Below are positions 35,609-43,973 of a stretch of DNA of 64,000 bases, one piece after another. The notes beneath the pieces were generated by a model. The model searched no databases. It saw only the letters and a program-made list of their open reading frames with translations, and was not told where the DNA came from. The DNA lies in assembly GCA_964533495.1 (NCBI GenBank), contig CAZHJU010000006.1, positions 1 to 64,000 on the forward strand, in the 5' to 3' direction. The first letter of the stretch is position 1. Every line of letters begins with the position of its first letter. Position numbers and translations under genes: made by a program. Origin of the DNA: Ga0077527 sp964533495. GTDB taxonomy: Bacteria; Pseudomonadota; Gammaproteobacteria; Burkholderiales; SG8-41.

Positions 35609-36759
35609 ATCGCCGCGGCTTCATTGCCGCCGGTGGCGCCGCCTGCTGCGCGCTTGCGGCCGCAAACGCCGGTGCGCAGGATGCATGGCTGGCACCGGCA
35701 CGTTTTTCGCGCCCTGACCTTTCCACGGATGAAGGCGGCTTGTGGGCGATGATGGACAGGGAGGAGCGCAACCTGCGGCGAAGCCCCTTCGTGATTCGCG
35801 ATCGCGCGCTGAATGAATACGTCCAGGGCATAGCTTGCCGGCTCGCCGGCGATCATTGTCCCGACATGCGCGTGCATATCGTCAATACGCCGCTGTTCAA
35901 CGCGAGCATGGCGCCCAACGGCATGATGCAGGTGTGGAGCGGTCTGCTGCTGCGTGTCGAGAACGAGGCGCAATTGGCGGCGGTGATCGGCCACGAGATC
36001 GGACACTATCTCGAAAAGCATTCCCTGGAGCGGCTGCGTGATGCCAGGTCGGCATCCGCGTTTGCGCAGTTCATCGGGTTGTTCGGGCTGGTGGGTGCGC
36101 TTGGCCAACTGGCCGTTCTTGCCGGCATGTTTTCTTTTTCCCGCGATCAGGAACGCCGGGCCGACGTGATCGGCGCCACGCTGATGCATCGCGCCGGTTA
36201 TGACGTCGGAGAGGCGGCCAAGGTCTGGTCCAATCTGTTATTTGAGCTGAAAGCGCGGCCGGATGGCGATCCGACGCTGAAAAGTCCGATGTTTGCAACC
36301 CATCCCCCTGCCGACGAGCGCAGCGATACGCTGGCCAGGCTTGCCGCGACGCTGGGCGGCGGCATGACCAATGCCGATGTCTGGGAGCAGAGGATCAAGC
36401 CGTTCCGCCGGGAATGGCTGTTTGAGGAAATCAAGCGCGGCCAGCACGAAGAAAGCATAGCTTTGCTGGATCGCATGAGTGGCGGTTCGACGGCTGTGTC
36501 TGATTACCGCTATGCGCGCGGCGAGGTGTACCGCTTGCGTGCGAAGGAAGGCGACCTCGATCTTGCCCTGGAAGACTTCCAGGCCGCGGCGGCGCTGGGC
36601 GGCGAACCGCCGGAAACGCATCGCGCGCTCGGACTCATATACCGCATCCGTCGCCAGCCCGCCGAGGCGAAAGCGAGTTTTTTGCGTTACTTGGATATGC
36701 TGCCGGCTGCACCGGACCAGGCGATGATCAAAAATTACGTGGAGGAGCTGGGCTCATGA
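35605..36759 (+). CDS. M48-family metallopeptidase with C-terminal TPR-like repeats
   Basis: 384-residue exported zinc protease, BepA/LoiP-like. A twin-arginine-like start (MNRRGFIAAGG) precedes AGA-Q cleavage near residue 24. The zinc site is HEIGH at 130-134 with the third ligand E183 (DQERRAD). Residues from about 285 form helical repeats (YRYARGEVYRLRAKEG, PETHRALGLIYRIRRQPAEA) like TPR. It is coupled by ATGA overlaps to an exported protein upstream and a lipoprotein downstream, suggesting an envelope quality-control cassette. Confidence 0.9.
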   Translation: MNRRGFIAAGGAACCALAAANAGAQDAWLAPARFSRPDLSTDEGGLWAMMDREERNLRRSPFVIRDRALNEYVQGIACRLAGDHCPDMRVHIVNTPLFNASMAPNGMMQVWSGLLLRVENEAQLAAVIGHEIGHYLEKHSLERLRDARSASAFAQFIGLFGLVGALGQLAVLAGMFSFSRDQERRADVIGATLMHRAGYDVGEAAKVWSNLLFELKARPDGDPTLKSPMFATHPPADERSDTLARLAATLGGGMTNADVWEQRIKPFRREWLFEEIKRGQHEESIALLDRMSGGSTAVSDYRYARGEVYRLRAKEGDLDLALEDFQAAAALGGEPPETHRALGLIYRIRRQPAEAKASFLRYLDMLPAAPDQAMIKNYVEELGS

Positions 36760-37328
36760 GAAGAATCGTATTACTGTGTGCCGTGCTGGTTCTGTCGGGT
36801 TGCGTGTCCATCGCAAAAATCGAAACCGGGCAGCACGCCGTCGGCGACCGCCTGACCGTCAACATCGAGGGTGCCTGGAATCACATCAATGCGCCGGGCA
36901 TGGGGCCGGCGCAGGTCTGGACCATGGAAGGCATGGCGGTCGACCAGCTGCTGCTGTATTCGGGCATCAGGGACGGGCAGGCCGTTCATTCCGAGAGCGG
37001 AGGCGCCAATCAGAAAAGCATGACTTACCGGTCGAACATGCAGCCCGATGAAATTGCCGCCCTGTTCGAGGGCATGCTGACCCGCGATGGATCGCGTTAC
37101 CGGCTGGGCAAGCTGGAGCCGGTGAGCCTGGGGGACCTGAAGGGTCTCCGTTTCGAATATTCTTTGGTGCGCAAGATCGACAACGTCCAGCTTGCGGGCG
37201 TCGGTTACGCGACGACCAGCCGCGGCGAGTTGTTTGCCCTGCTCTACATGGCGCCGCGGCTGGTGTTCTACCCGCGCCACATTGCGCGGGTGGAACACAT
37301 CGGACAAAGCATGCGCATCAAGCCTTGA
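36756..37328 (+). CDS. lipoprotein of unknown function, last gene of protease cassette
   Basis: 190-residue lipoprotein with lipobox VLSGC (Cys16). No family recognised; the mature part has alternating hydrophobic strands (YRLGKLEPVSLGDLKGLRFEYSL) and ends RHIARVEHIGQSMRIKP. Start ATG overlaps the protease stop codon. Downstream is convergent with an SDR gene after only 9 bases, with no clear terminator. Confidence 0.72.
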   Translation: MRRIVLLCAVLVLSGCVSIAKIETGQHAVGDRLTVNIEGAWNHINAPGMGPAQVWTMEGMAVDQLLLYSGIRDGQAVHSESGGANQKSMTYRSNMQPDEIAALFEGMLTRDGSRYRLGKLEPVSLGDLKGLRFEYSLVRKIDNVQLAGVGYATTSRGELFALLYMAPRLVFYPRHIARVEHIGQSMRIKP

Positions 37329-37337
37329 AGCGGCCCT

Positions 37338-38087
37338 TCAGAACATCTGCTGACCGCCGTCGACGTAGATCAACTGCCCGCTGATCATCTGCGCCGCCGG
37401 TGTGCACAGGTAACGCACGATGCCGGCCACTTCCTCCGGCGTCGAGCGGCGGCCCATCGGCACGTTGCTGACCGGGGCGCGCGCCGAGCGGTCGGCGGCG
37501 CGCGCGGTGTCCATCTGCCCCGGGGCGACGCAGTTGACGTTGATCTGGTGTTCCCCGAGTTCCTTGGCCAGCGCGCGGGTCATGCCCCACAGGCCGTGCT
37601 TGCCGACGGAACCGTGCACGCGCTTCTTGGCGCCGGACAGCGCGGTCATGCCGCCGAGGGTGACGATGCTGCCGCCGCCCGCCGCGATCATCGAGGGCAG
37701 ACAGGCCTTGGTGCAGAAGAAGGAGCCGTCGAGCGTGATCGACAGCAGGCTGCGCCATTCCTCGTAACTCATGTCGATGAATGCGGTTTCCTTGCGGATT
37801 GAGGCGTTGAGAACGAGGATGTCGATCTTGCCGTGACGCTTGACGATGTCGCCGACCATCGTATCGACCGCCTTGCCGTCGGCGATGTCGGCCATGAACA
37901 CCTCGGCCTTGCCGCCAGCATCGCGGATCTCCTTCGCCACCGCTTCCGCATCCTCCTTCGCGGCGCGCGCGTTGACGGCGACCGTGGCGCCCGCTTCCGC
38001 CAGCGCGATGGCGATGGCGCGTCCGATGTTGCGCGCCGCGCCGGTGACCAGCGCGACCTTGCCTGCGAGTTCCTTGCCTGCTGCCAT
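37338..38087 (-). CDS. atypical SDR protein lacking catalytic Asn, Ser and Tyr (paralogue)
   Basis: 249-residue SDR-fold protein. The cofactor motif TGAARNIG (15-22) is intact, but the catalytic positions read T118, G145/G146 and G159 with only K163 kept. It is paralogous to 30641-31393 (same LNASxRxE, DMSYEEW and C-terminal MF). Start ATG follows AGGAACATC. It is divergent from a Bug receptor and convergent with the protease cassette. Probably not a conventional oxidoreductase. Confidence 0.82.
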   Translation of the reverse strand: MAAGKELAGKVALVTGAARNIGRAIAIALAEAGATVAVNARAAKEDAEAVAKEIRDAGGKAEVFMADIADGKAVDTMVGDIVKRHGKIDILVLNASIRKETAFIDMSYEEWRSLLSITLDGSFFCTKACLPSMIAAGGGSIVTLGGMTALSGAKKRVHGSVGKHGLWGMTRALAKELGEHQINVNCVAPGQMDTARAADRSARAPVSNVPMGRRSTPEEVAGIVRYLCTPAAQMISGQLIYVDGGQQMF

Positions 38088-38207
38088 GATGTTCCTCCGG
38101 ATTCTGCGATGTGGACATGATGCGCCCTGCGGCGCCTGCTGCCGGATTTTACCGGCTAACGATTAGGCATTACCATGCAGCACCTGAAACAGGGAGAGGA
38201 GCCGCGC

Positions 38208-39212
38208 ATGAACGCAATGCTGAATCTGAATCGCAGGAGAGTGTCCGGATCGTGGCGAATCGCGGCGCTTTTGCTGTGCATCATGCACCTGCCGCCGGCA
38301 GCGGCGGCGCAGCAATGGCCCGACAAGCCGATCCGCGTGATTCTGTCGGTGCCCGCGGGCGCCACGCCCGACTTCACCGCGCGGCTGATCTTTCCCGGCC
38401 TGTCGCAGCAGCTCGGCGCCTCGCTGGTGGCGGATAACCGCGCCGGCGGCGGCGGCGTGATCGGCGCCGAGATCGCCGCGAAGGCCGCGCCCGACGGCTA
38501 CACGCTGTTTATCAGCAGCCCCGGCGCGCTGACCATCCTGCCGCATCTGCGCAAGGGCCTGCCCTACGACACGCTGCGCGATTTCCAGCCGGTGAGCCTG
38601 ATTTCGGTGGGGCCCTTCGTGCTGATGGCGCATCCCTCGGTGCCCGCGAAGAACATCCAGGAACTGATCGCGCTGGCCAAGGCGCAGCCGGGCAAGCTCA
38701 ATTACGCCTCGGCCGGCAACGGCGTCGCCAATCACCTCGCCGGCGAGCTGTTCAAGCAGATGACCGGCACCGACATCGTTCACGTGCCGTACAAGGGCGC
38801 GCCGCAGGCGGTCAGCGACGTGCTCGCCGGCCACATGCAGCTGATGTTCAACTCGATCGCGCCGATCGTGCCGCACATCAGGTCGGGCAAGGTCCGGGTG
38901 CTGGGTGTGGCGAGCCTGCAGCGCTCGCCGCAGATGCCGGAATTGCCGACCATCGCCGAATCCGGCGTGCCCGGTTTCGAGGCGGTGAACTGGTTCGGCA
39001 TGTTCGCGCCGGCGAAGACCCCGCGCGCCATCGTCAATCGCGTCAACGGCGCCGTGGTCGACACCATCAAGTCGCCGGAGATGCAGGCGCGCTTCGTCGC
39101 GCTGGGCGCGGATCCGGTGGGCAGCAGCGTCGAGGAATTCACCGCCTACGTGCGCCGCGACATGGAGAAGTACGCGCGCATCGTCAAGGTGTCGGGCGCG
39201 CGCATCGACTGA
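38208..39212 (+). CDS. Bug-family (TctC-like) periplasmic receptor
   Basis: 334-residue secreted receptor. The start at 38208 follows GAGAGGAG; the ATG at 38175 lacks a site. The signal peptide has a basic N-region (NLNRRRVSGSWR) and ends PPAAAA-QQ. Blocks are IRVILSVPAGATPDFTAR, LVADNRAGGGGVIGAEI and IVHVPYKGAPQAVSDVL. A class II aldolase-like gene follows 21 bases later, so the pair may be one operon for a hydroxy-acid or sugar acid. Confidence 0.9.
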   Translation: MNAMLNLNRRRVSGSWRIAALLLCIMHLPPAAAAQQWPDKPIRVILSVPAGATPDFTARLIFPGLSQQLGASLVADNRAGGGGVIGAEIAAKAAPDGYTLFISSPGALTILPHLRKGLPYDTLRDFQPVSLISVGPFVLMAHPSVPAKNIQELIALAKAQPGKLNYASAGNGVANHLAGELFKQMTGTDIVHVPYKGAPQAVSDVLAGHMQLMFNSIAPIVPHIRSGKVRVLGVASLQRSPQMPELPTIAESGVPGFEAVNWFGMFAPAKTPRAIVNRVNGAVVDTIKSPEMQARFVALGADPVGSSVEEFTAYVRRDMEKYARIVKVSGARID

Positions 39213-39233
39213 GTCCGCCGCCGGACAGACAGC

Positions 39234-40034
39234 ATGGTCGCCCGCGCCAAGCAGAAACACGCCGTCACCCGCGCCGCGCGCTCGCGGGCCGCGCGTGCGC
39301 GCACCAGCGCGGCCGAGTGGCAGGCGCGCTGCGAGCTGGCGGCGGCGCACCGCCTGATCGGGCATTTCATGTTCGCCGACCTCACCTACAACCACATCTC
39401 GCTGCGCGTGCCCGGCGAGCCGGGGCATTTCCTGGTCAAGGCCGACAACCTGTTGATGGAGCAGGTGACCGCATCCAATCTGGTCAAGTACGACCTCGAC
39501 GGCCGCCAGGTCGGCGCTTCGGCGTTCCAGGCGAGCCCGGCCGCCTGCAACCTGCACGCGGCGGTGCTGCAGGCGCGGCCCGGGATCCGCGCCGCGGTGC
39601 ACACGCACACGCCGGCGAACCTCGCGGTGTCGGCGCAGCAGCACGGCCTGCTGCCGCTGACCCAGCAGGCGATGCGCTTTCACGGGCGCATCGCGCGTTA
39701 CCCGAATGAAGTCGACGACACCACGCGCGAGGGCGCGGACCGGCTGGCCGCCGCGCTCGGGGAACAATGGGTCATGCTGCTGGAGAACCACGGCGCGCTG
39801 GTCTGCGGCACGACGCTGCCCGAGGCCTATATTTACCACCACTTCTTCGAACTGGCCTGCCGCGCGCAGCTGGGCGCGCTGGCCGGTGGCGGCAAGCTGA
39901 TCCTGTCCGATCCCGCGGTCTGCGCGGCGCGCGCGGCGAAGTTCGGCCGCACCGGCGTCTACGATTCCGACAGCCGCGACTGGGTGGCGAGCCTGGCGCT
40001 GGTGGAGAAGCTGTATCCCGATTACAAGACCTGA
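39234..40034 (+). CDS. class II aldolase/adducin-family protein
   Basis: 266-residue protein of the fuculose-phosphate aldolase/adducin fold. Zinc-type histidines are in AAVHTHTPANL (HTH) and LLENHGAL. The N-terminus is basic and repetitive (TRAARSRAARART). No ribosome site is obvious before 39234. It follows a Bug receptor gene directly. The true aldol substrate is unknown; some members are epimerases or non-catalytic. Confidence 0.85.
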   Translation: MVARAKQKHAVTRAARSRAARARTSAAEWQARCELAAAHRLIGHFMFADLTYNHISLRVPGEPGHFLVKADNLLMEQVTASNLVKYDLDGRQVGASAFQASPAACNLHAAVLQARPGIRAAVHTHTPANLAVSAQQHGLLPLTQQAMRFHGRIARYPNEVDDTTREGADRLAAALGEQWVMLLENHGALVCGTTLPEAYIYHHFFELACRAQLGALAGGGKLILSDPAVCAARAAKFGRTGVYDSDSRDWVASLALVEKLYPDYKT

Positions 40035-40062
40035 GCGGCGCGTTCGCAGATGATCCGCGGGT

Positions 40063-40106
40063 GTATATATAAAACATCGTTTAAAATCAAGTACTTATAA
40101 ATATAC
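40063..40106 (-). repeat. AT-rich dispersed element, copy C
   Basis: Read on the minus strand: TATAAGTACTTGATTTTAA then ACGATGTTTTATATATA. It lies between the aldolase stop and the thioesterase start. It aligns with copy B for almost its full length. Confidence 0.55.
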
Positions 40107-40122
40107 CCATGAAAGCAGGGCA

Positions 40123-40608
40123 GTGACAGGCGTCAGAAAATCCCGCGGCAGATCCACTGCCGTCAACACCCGCGCGAAGCTTCCATCCAATACGCTGCCG
40201 GCCGCGAACCGCGCGATGATCGAGCAGTCGCTGTCCATGGGCATGGCGCGCGCGCTGGGCATCCGCCTGCGGAAGCTGTCGAAAAAGCGCATCGACGCCG
40301 AAATGCGCGTCACCGCCGATCACATCAACCGCAGCGGCCGCGTCAACGGCGGCGTGCTGATGGCCTTCGCCGACCTGCTCGGCGCGATGGGCACGGTGGC
40401 CAACCTGCCCGAGGGCTGCCGCACGACGACGCTGGAGTCGAAGACCAATTTTTTTGCCGCGGGCGAGGGCGATGCGCTGGCGGCCACCGTGCTGCCGCTG
40501 CATATCGGGCGCAGCACCATGGTCTGGCAGACGACGATCCGCAACCTCGACGGCACGCGGGTGGCGATCGTGACGCAGACCCAGATGGTCATCCCGAAAA
40601 AATTCTGA
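40123..40608 (+). CDS. PaaI-family hotdog thioesterase
   Basis: 161-residue acyl-CoA thioesterase-like protein. The hotdog core reads RVTADHINRSGRVNGGVLMAFADLLGAM, with the usual catalytic region HxNxxG...GG replaced only slightly, and ends TLESKTNFFAAGEGDALAATV. The start is a GTG at 40123, only just after AGGGCA; an internal ATG at 40216 is an alternative and would give a 130-residue domain of usual length. An AT-rich element lies upstream. Confidence 0.82.
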   Translation: MTGVRKSRGRSTAVNTRAKLPSNTLPAANRAMIEQSLSMGMARALGIRLRKLSKKRIDAEMRVTADHINRSGRVNGGVLMAFADLLGAMGTVANLPEGCRTTTLESKTNFFAAGEGDALAATVLPLHIGRSTMVWQTTIRNLDGTRVAIVTQTQMVIPKKF

Positions 40609-40642
40609 ACTCCACCGCACGCAACCCGAAGGACCGCAAGCC

Positions 40643-41095
40643 ATGATTTCAAGAGTTACTGTTCTGTTCGTCGCCGGCCTGGCCGGTATTGCCGCCACCG
40701 GCCCGGCTTTTGCACAGGCGAAGTCCGATCCCGCGCTCGCCGCCGCCGCCAAGGCGCCGGGCGCGAAGGTGATGCCCAGCGGTCTCGTGATCGAGATGGT
40801 CCAAGAGGGCCGGGGCACCCAGCCCTCGCCGACATCGACGGTGAAGGTGCATTACCGGGGCATGTTCCCCAACGGCAAGGAGTTCGACAGCTCCTTCAGC
40901 CGCGGCGAGCCGATCGAGTTTCCGCTGAACGGCGTCATCAAGTGCTGGACCGAGGGCGTGGGCATGATGAAGGTCGGCGGCGCCGCGCGGCTGACCTGCC
41001 CGCCGTCGATCGCCTACGGCGCGCGCGGCGCCGGCGGCGTGATCCCGCCCAATGCCACGCTGGTGTTCGAAGTGCAGTTGCTGGGGGTGCGCTGA
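40643..41095 (+). CDS. exported FKBP-type peptidyl-prolyl isomerase
   Basis: 150-residue periplasmic cis-trans prolyl isomerase. The signal peptide ends AFA-Q at about residue 24. The FKBP domain runs from about residue 45 with VKVHYRGMFPNGKEFDSSF, FPLNGVIKCWTEGVGMMKVGG and SIAYGARGAGGVIPPNATLVFEV. There is no dimerisation domain, so it is a single-domain type. Start follows AAGGA. It ends with LLGVR, as most FKBPs do. Confidence 0.92.
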   Translation: MISRVTVLFVAGLAGIAATGPAFAQAKSDPALAAAAKAPGAKVMPSGLVIEMVQEGRGTQPSPTSTVKVHYRGMFPNGKEFDSSFSRGEPIEFPLNGVIKCWTEGVGMMKVGGAARLTCPPSIAYGARGAGGVIPPNATLVFEVQLLGVR

Positions 41096-41160
41096 TTCCC
41101 GGAGGGGGTGCCTGACGCGCGCTCTGCGATAATGTTGCCTGTTCCGGACGCCTGGGCAGG

Positions 41161-41193
41161 TTGAATGAGCAGATTGAATGAACAGATTGAACA
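41161..41193 (+). repeat. 13-bp tandem repeat, 2.5 copies
   Basis: TTGAATGAGCAGA at 41161-41173 and TTGAATGAACAGA at 41174-41186, then TTGAACA. The repeats lie in the leader of the amidohydrolase gene and overlap a possible alternative N-terminus (ATG at 41165). Confidence 0.7.
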
Positions 41194-41218
41194 ATCAAAA
41201 CGAACGAGACTTCAGACC

Positions 41219-42067
41219 ATGATCATCGATTCCCAGATCCACGCCTACGAGGCGAACACTCCGAAACGTCCCTGGCGCACCGTGCCGAACTGGCCGCCGT
41301 CCGCCACCGGCGACGAGATGGTCGCGGCGATGGACAGGGTCGGCGTCGACGGCGCCATATTCATTTCCTCGTTCTCGATGTACGGTTACGACGCGAGCTA
41401 CGCCGTCGAGGTGCAGAAGGCCCACCCGGGCAGGTTCGGCCTCGTCAAGCCGGTCGATCCGGAAGATCCGGCTGCGGAGGACGTCGTCGCCGAATGGAAG
41501 AAGGCGCCCGGCGCGGTTGGCATCCGCGCGCTGCTGAAGAAGGATTCGGAGCCCGGTCCCGACCATCCGGGCTTCGACCGCATGCTGCGCGCCGCGGCGC
41601 GCCACGACCTGCCGGTCAACATCCTGTGCTGGGGCAATCTCGATGCTGGCGCGCAACTGTTCGACCGCCATCCCGAAACGCGCTTCATTCTCGACCACCT
41701 TGGCATCCTGCAGCCGCACGAGCCCGCCGCGCGCGCGGCGGAACCCTGGGCCGATCTGCCGAAGGTGCTGGAACTGGCGAAGCGCCCGAATCTGGTGATC
41801 AAGGTCAGCGGCGCCTGCACGCTGTCGCAGAAGCCCTATCCCTTTCCCGACATCTGGGATCCGCTGGCGCGCGTGTTCGACGCCTGGGGTTTCGAACGCT
41901 GCCTGTGGGGCACCGACTGGACCCGCGCGTTCGCCGTCGTCAACTACGAGCAGGCGGTGGAACCGTTCCGGATGACCGACCGCATCAGCGACAGCGAGCG
42001 GGCGATGCTGATGGGCGGCGCCTGCGCGAAGGCCTATGGCTGGAGGCCGGGCAAAAAAACGGGATAG
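41219..42067 (+). CDS. amidohydrolase 2 family protein
   Basis: 282-residue TIM-barrel metal hydrolase, LigI/decarboxylase-like. Starts MIIDSQIHAYE, where the first HxH histidine is Gln, as in many family members. Later blocks are RFILDHLGI (His and Asp), LWGTDWTR (catalytic Asp) and the family end GACAKAYGW. ATG at 41165 would add 18 residues encoded by a tandem repeat, so 41219 is preferred. Two relic copies exist at 43585-43819 and 46936-47002. Substrate unknown. Confidence 0.85.
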   Translation: MIIDSQIHAYEANTPKRPWRTVPNWPPSATGDEMVAAMDRVGVDGAIFISSFSMYGYDASYAVEVQKAHPGRFGLVKPVDPEDPAAEDVVAEWKKAPGAVGIRALLKKDSEPGPDHPGFDRMLRAAARHDLPVNILCWGNLDAGAQLFDRHPETRFILDHLGILQPHEPAARAAEPWADLPKVLELAKRPNLVIKVSGACTLSQKPYPFPDIWDPLARVFDAWGFERCLWGTDWTRAFAVVNYEQAVEPFRMTDRISDSERAMLMGGACAKAYGWRPGKKTG

Positions 42068-42232
42068 ACGCCGGGGAACCGGAAGCCGGCGCTGCCCGCC
42101 GCGGCGTGGCTTCCGGACATCAGGCCGGCCCGGCGCATTTTCCCGGGCGCGGCGGGGAACGGGGATTTGCAGGTGAAAGCCGCCCGGTTCCGTCATCGCT
42201 GGAAAAAACAATCAGATCGTGGAGAAACAGGC

Positions 42233-43582
42233 ATGGGTAATGCAATGGTGGAGAACGTCGAGGCGATTTATCAGCAGATCAAGACCCGGAATCCCGGGGA
42301 GAACGAGTTTCACCAGGCAGTCAGGGAGGTTCTCGAGTCGCTGGGGCCGGTGCTGGTCAAGCATCCTGAATTCGCGGAACTGAAAATCATCGAGCGGATC
42401 AGCGAGCCCGAACGGCAGATCATTTTCAGGGTGCCCTGGCAGGACGACCGCGGGGAGATCCACATCAACCGGGGCTTCCGCGTGGAGTTCAACAGCGCCC
42501 TCGGCGTCTACAAGGGCGGCCTGCGGTTTCATCCCTCGGTCTATCTCGGGATCATCAAGTTCCTGGGCTTCGAGCAGATTTTCAAGAACGCCCTGACCGG
42601 CCTGCCGATCGGCGGCGCCAAGGGCGGATCCGATTTCGATCCCAAGGGCAAATCGGACAGCGAGATCATGCGCTTTTGCCAGAGTTTCATGACGGAGCTG
42701 TACCGCCACCTGGGCGAGCATACGGACGTGCCCGCGGGCGACATCGGCGTCGGCGGCCGCGAGCTGGGTTATCTGTTCGGGCAATACAAGCGGATCACCA
42801 ACCGCTATGAATCCACGGTGCTCACCGGCAAGGGCATCAGCTGGGGCGGTTCGCTGGTCCGCACCGAGGCTACGGGCTATGGCGCCGTGTATTTCGTGCG
42901 CGAGATGCTCAAGATGCGCAAGGAATCGCTGGAGGGAAAGACCTGCGTCGTGTCCGGGTCCGGCAACGTGGCGATCTACACCATGGAGAAGCTGGCGGAA
43001 CTCGGGGCCAAGGTCGTCGCCTGTTCCGATTCCAACGGCGTGATCGTCCACGAAAAGGGCATCGACCTCGATCTCGTCAAAAGGCTCAAGGAGGTGGAGC
43101 GCCAGCGCATCTCGGATTATGCCGATCATCACAAGGACGCGAAGTACCTGGCCGGCGGCAACATCTGGAAGGTTCCCTGCCAGGTCGCGATGCCTTCGGC
43201 GACGCAGAACGAGATCAACGGCAACGACGCGCGGCATCTGGTCGGCAACGGCTGCATCGCCGTGGGCGAGGGCGCGAACATGCCGACCACCCCGGAAGGC
43301 GTGAAGGTCTTTCTCGAAGCCGGAATCGCCTACGGCCCGGGCAAGGCGGCGAATGCGGGCGGCGTCGCCACGTCGGCGCTGGAAATGCAGCAGAATGCCA
43401 GCCGCGATTCGTGGAGCTTCGAATACACGGAGCGGAAGCTCGACGATATCATGACCCGGATCCATGCCAGCACCTATGAAACCGCCGAAGAATACGGCGC
43501 CGCGGGCAATTACGTGGTGGGCGCCAACGTGGCCGGGTTCATCCGGGTGGCCCAGGCGATGGTGGCGCTGGGGTGCATCTGA
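42233..43582 (+). CDS. gdhA: NADP-specific glutamate dehydrogenase
   Basis: 449-residue enzyme of the hexameric class that aminates 2-oxoglutarate to glutamate. Motifs include RGFRVEFNSALGVYKGGLRFH, GGAKGGSDFDPKGKS (128 onward) and the cofactor loop SGSGNVAIY near residue 240. Start at 42233 follows GGAG. It lies between direct copies of an amidohydrolase sequence, and its stop codon is only two bases before the relic copy. Arg and Gly codons CGG, AGG and GGG look commoner than in neighbours, hinting at foreign origin; this was judged by eye. Confidence 0.95.
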   Translation: MGNAMVENVEAIYQQIKTRNPGENEFHQAVREVLESLGPVLVKHPEFAELKIIERISEPERQIIFRVPWQDDRGEIHINRGFRVEFNSALGVYKGGLRFHPSVYLGIIKFLGFEQIFKNALTGLPIGGAKGGSDFDPKGKSDSEIMRFCQSFMTELYRHLGEHTDVPAGDIGVGGRELGYLFGQYKRITNRYESTVLTGKGISWGGSLVRTEATGYGAVYFVREMLKMRKESLEGKTCVVSGSGNVAIYTMEKLAELGAKVVACSDSNGVIVHEKGIDLDLVKRLKEVERQRISDYADHHKDAKYLAGGNIWKVPCQVAMPSATQNEINGNDARHLVGNGCIAVGEGANMPTTPEGVKVFLEAGIAYGPGKAANAGGVATSALEMQQNASRDSWSFEYTERKLDDIMTRIHASTYETAEEYGAAGNYVVGANVAGFIRVAQAMVALGCI

Positions 43583-43584
43583 CT

Positions 43585-43819
43585 CTGCCGGTCAACATCC
43601 TGTGCCGGGGCAACCTTGAGGCCGGCGCGCAACTGTTCGACCGCCATCCCGAAACGCGCTTCATTCTCGACCACCTCGGCATCCTACAGCCGCACGAACC
43701 CGCCGCGCGCGCGGCGGAACCCTGGGCCGATCTGCCGAAGGTGCTGGAACTGGCGAAGCGCCCGAATCTGGTGATCAAGGTCAGCGGCGCCTGCGCGAAG
43801 GCGTACGGGTGGAAGCCGG
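43585..43819 (+). pseudogene. truncated amidohydrolase copy
   Basis: Positions 43585-43794 match 41609-41818 at a constant offset of 1976 with about eight mismatches in 210 bases, the last 110 or so being identical. It then joins directly to the family C-terminus (AKAYGW). An internal 207-base in-frame stretch is missing, between two copies of GCGGCGCCTGC that in the intact gene lie at 41808-41818 and 42015-42025. There is no start codon or ribosome site, and sequence diverges after about 43819. Confidence 0.85.
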
Positions 43820-43858
43820 CAGTGGCGAAGTGGATTGCCGTGCAGCTTCGCACCGGGC

Positions 43859-43889
43859 AAAAAAGCCCGCGTTCGCGGGCTTTTTTGTT
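43859..43889 (+). terminator. strong intrinsic terminator, possibly bidirectional
   Basis: A GCCCGC/GCGGGC stem with loop GTTC is extended by A6/T6 into a 12-bp stem and followed by GTTTG. The A-run on the other side lets it work on both strands, serving gdhA and perhaps the minus-strand gene at 43974. Confidence 0.9.
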
Positions 43890-43973
43890 TGTGAACACAT
43901 GCAGCAGGAACCGGGCCGGCTTGCCGTTCTCTTCACTCGCGGCCGGATGGCCGCATGACGTTTGGGCCCTGCG

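Noticed and set aside
40109..40126. ATG at 40109 as the thioesterase start
   Set aside because: Its frame stops after five codons and is not the thioesterase frame.
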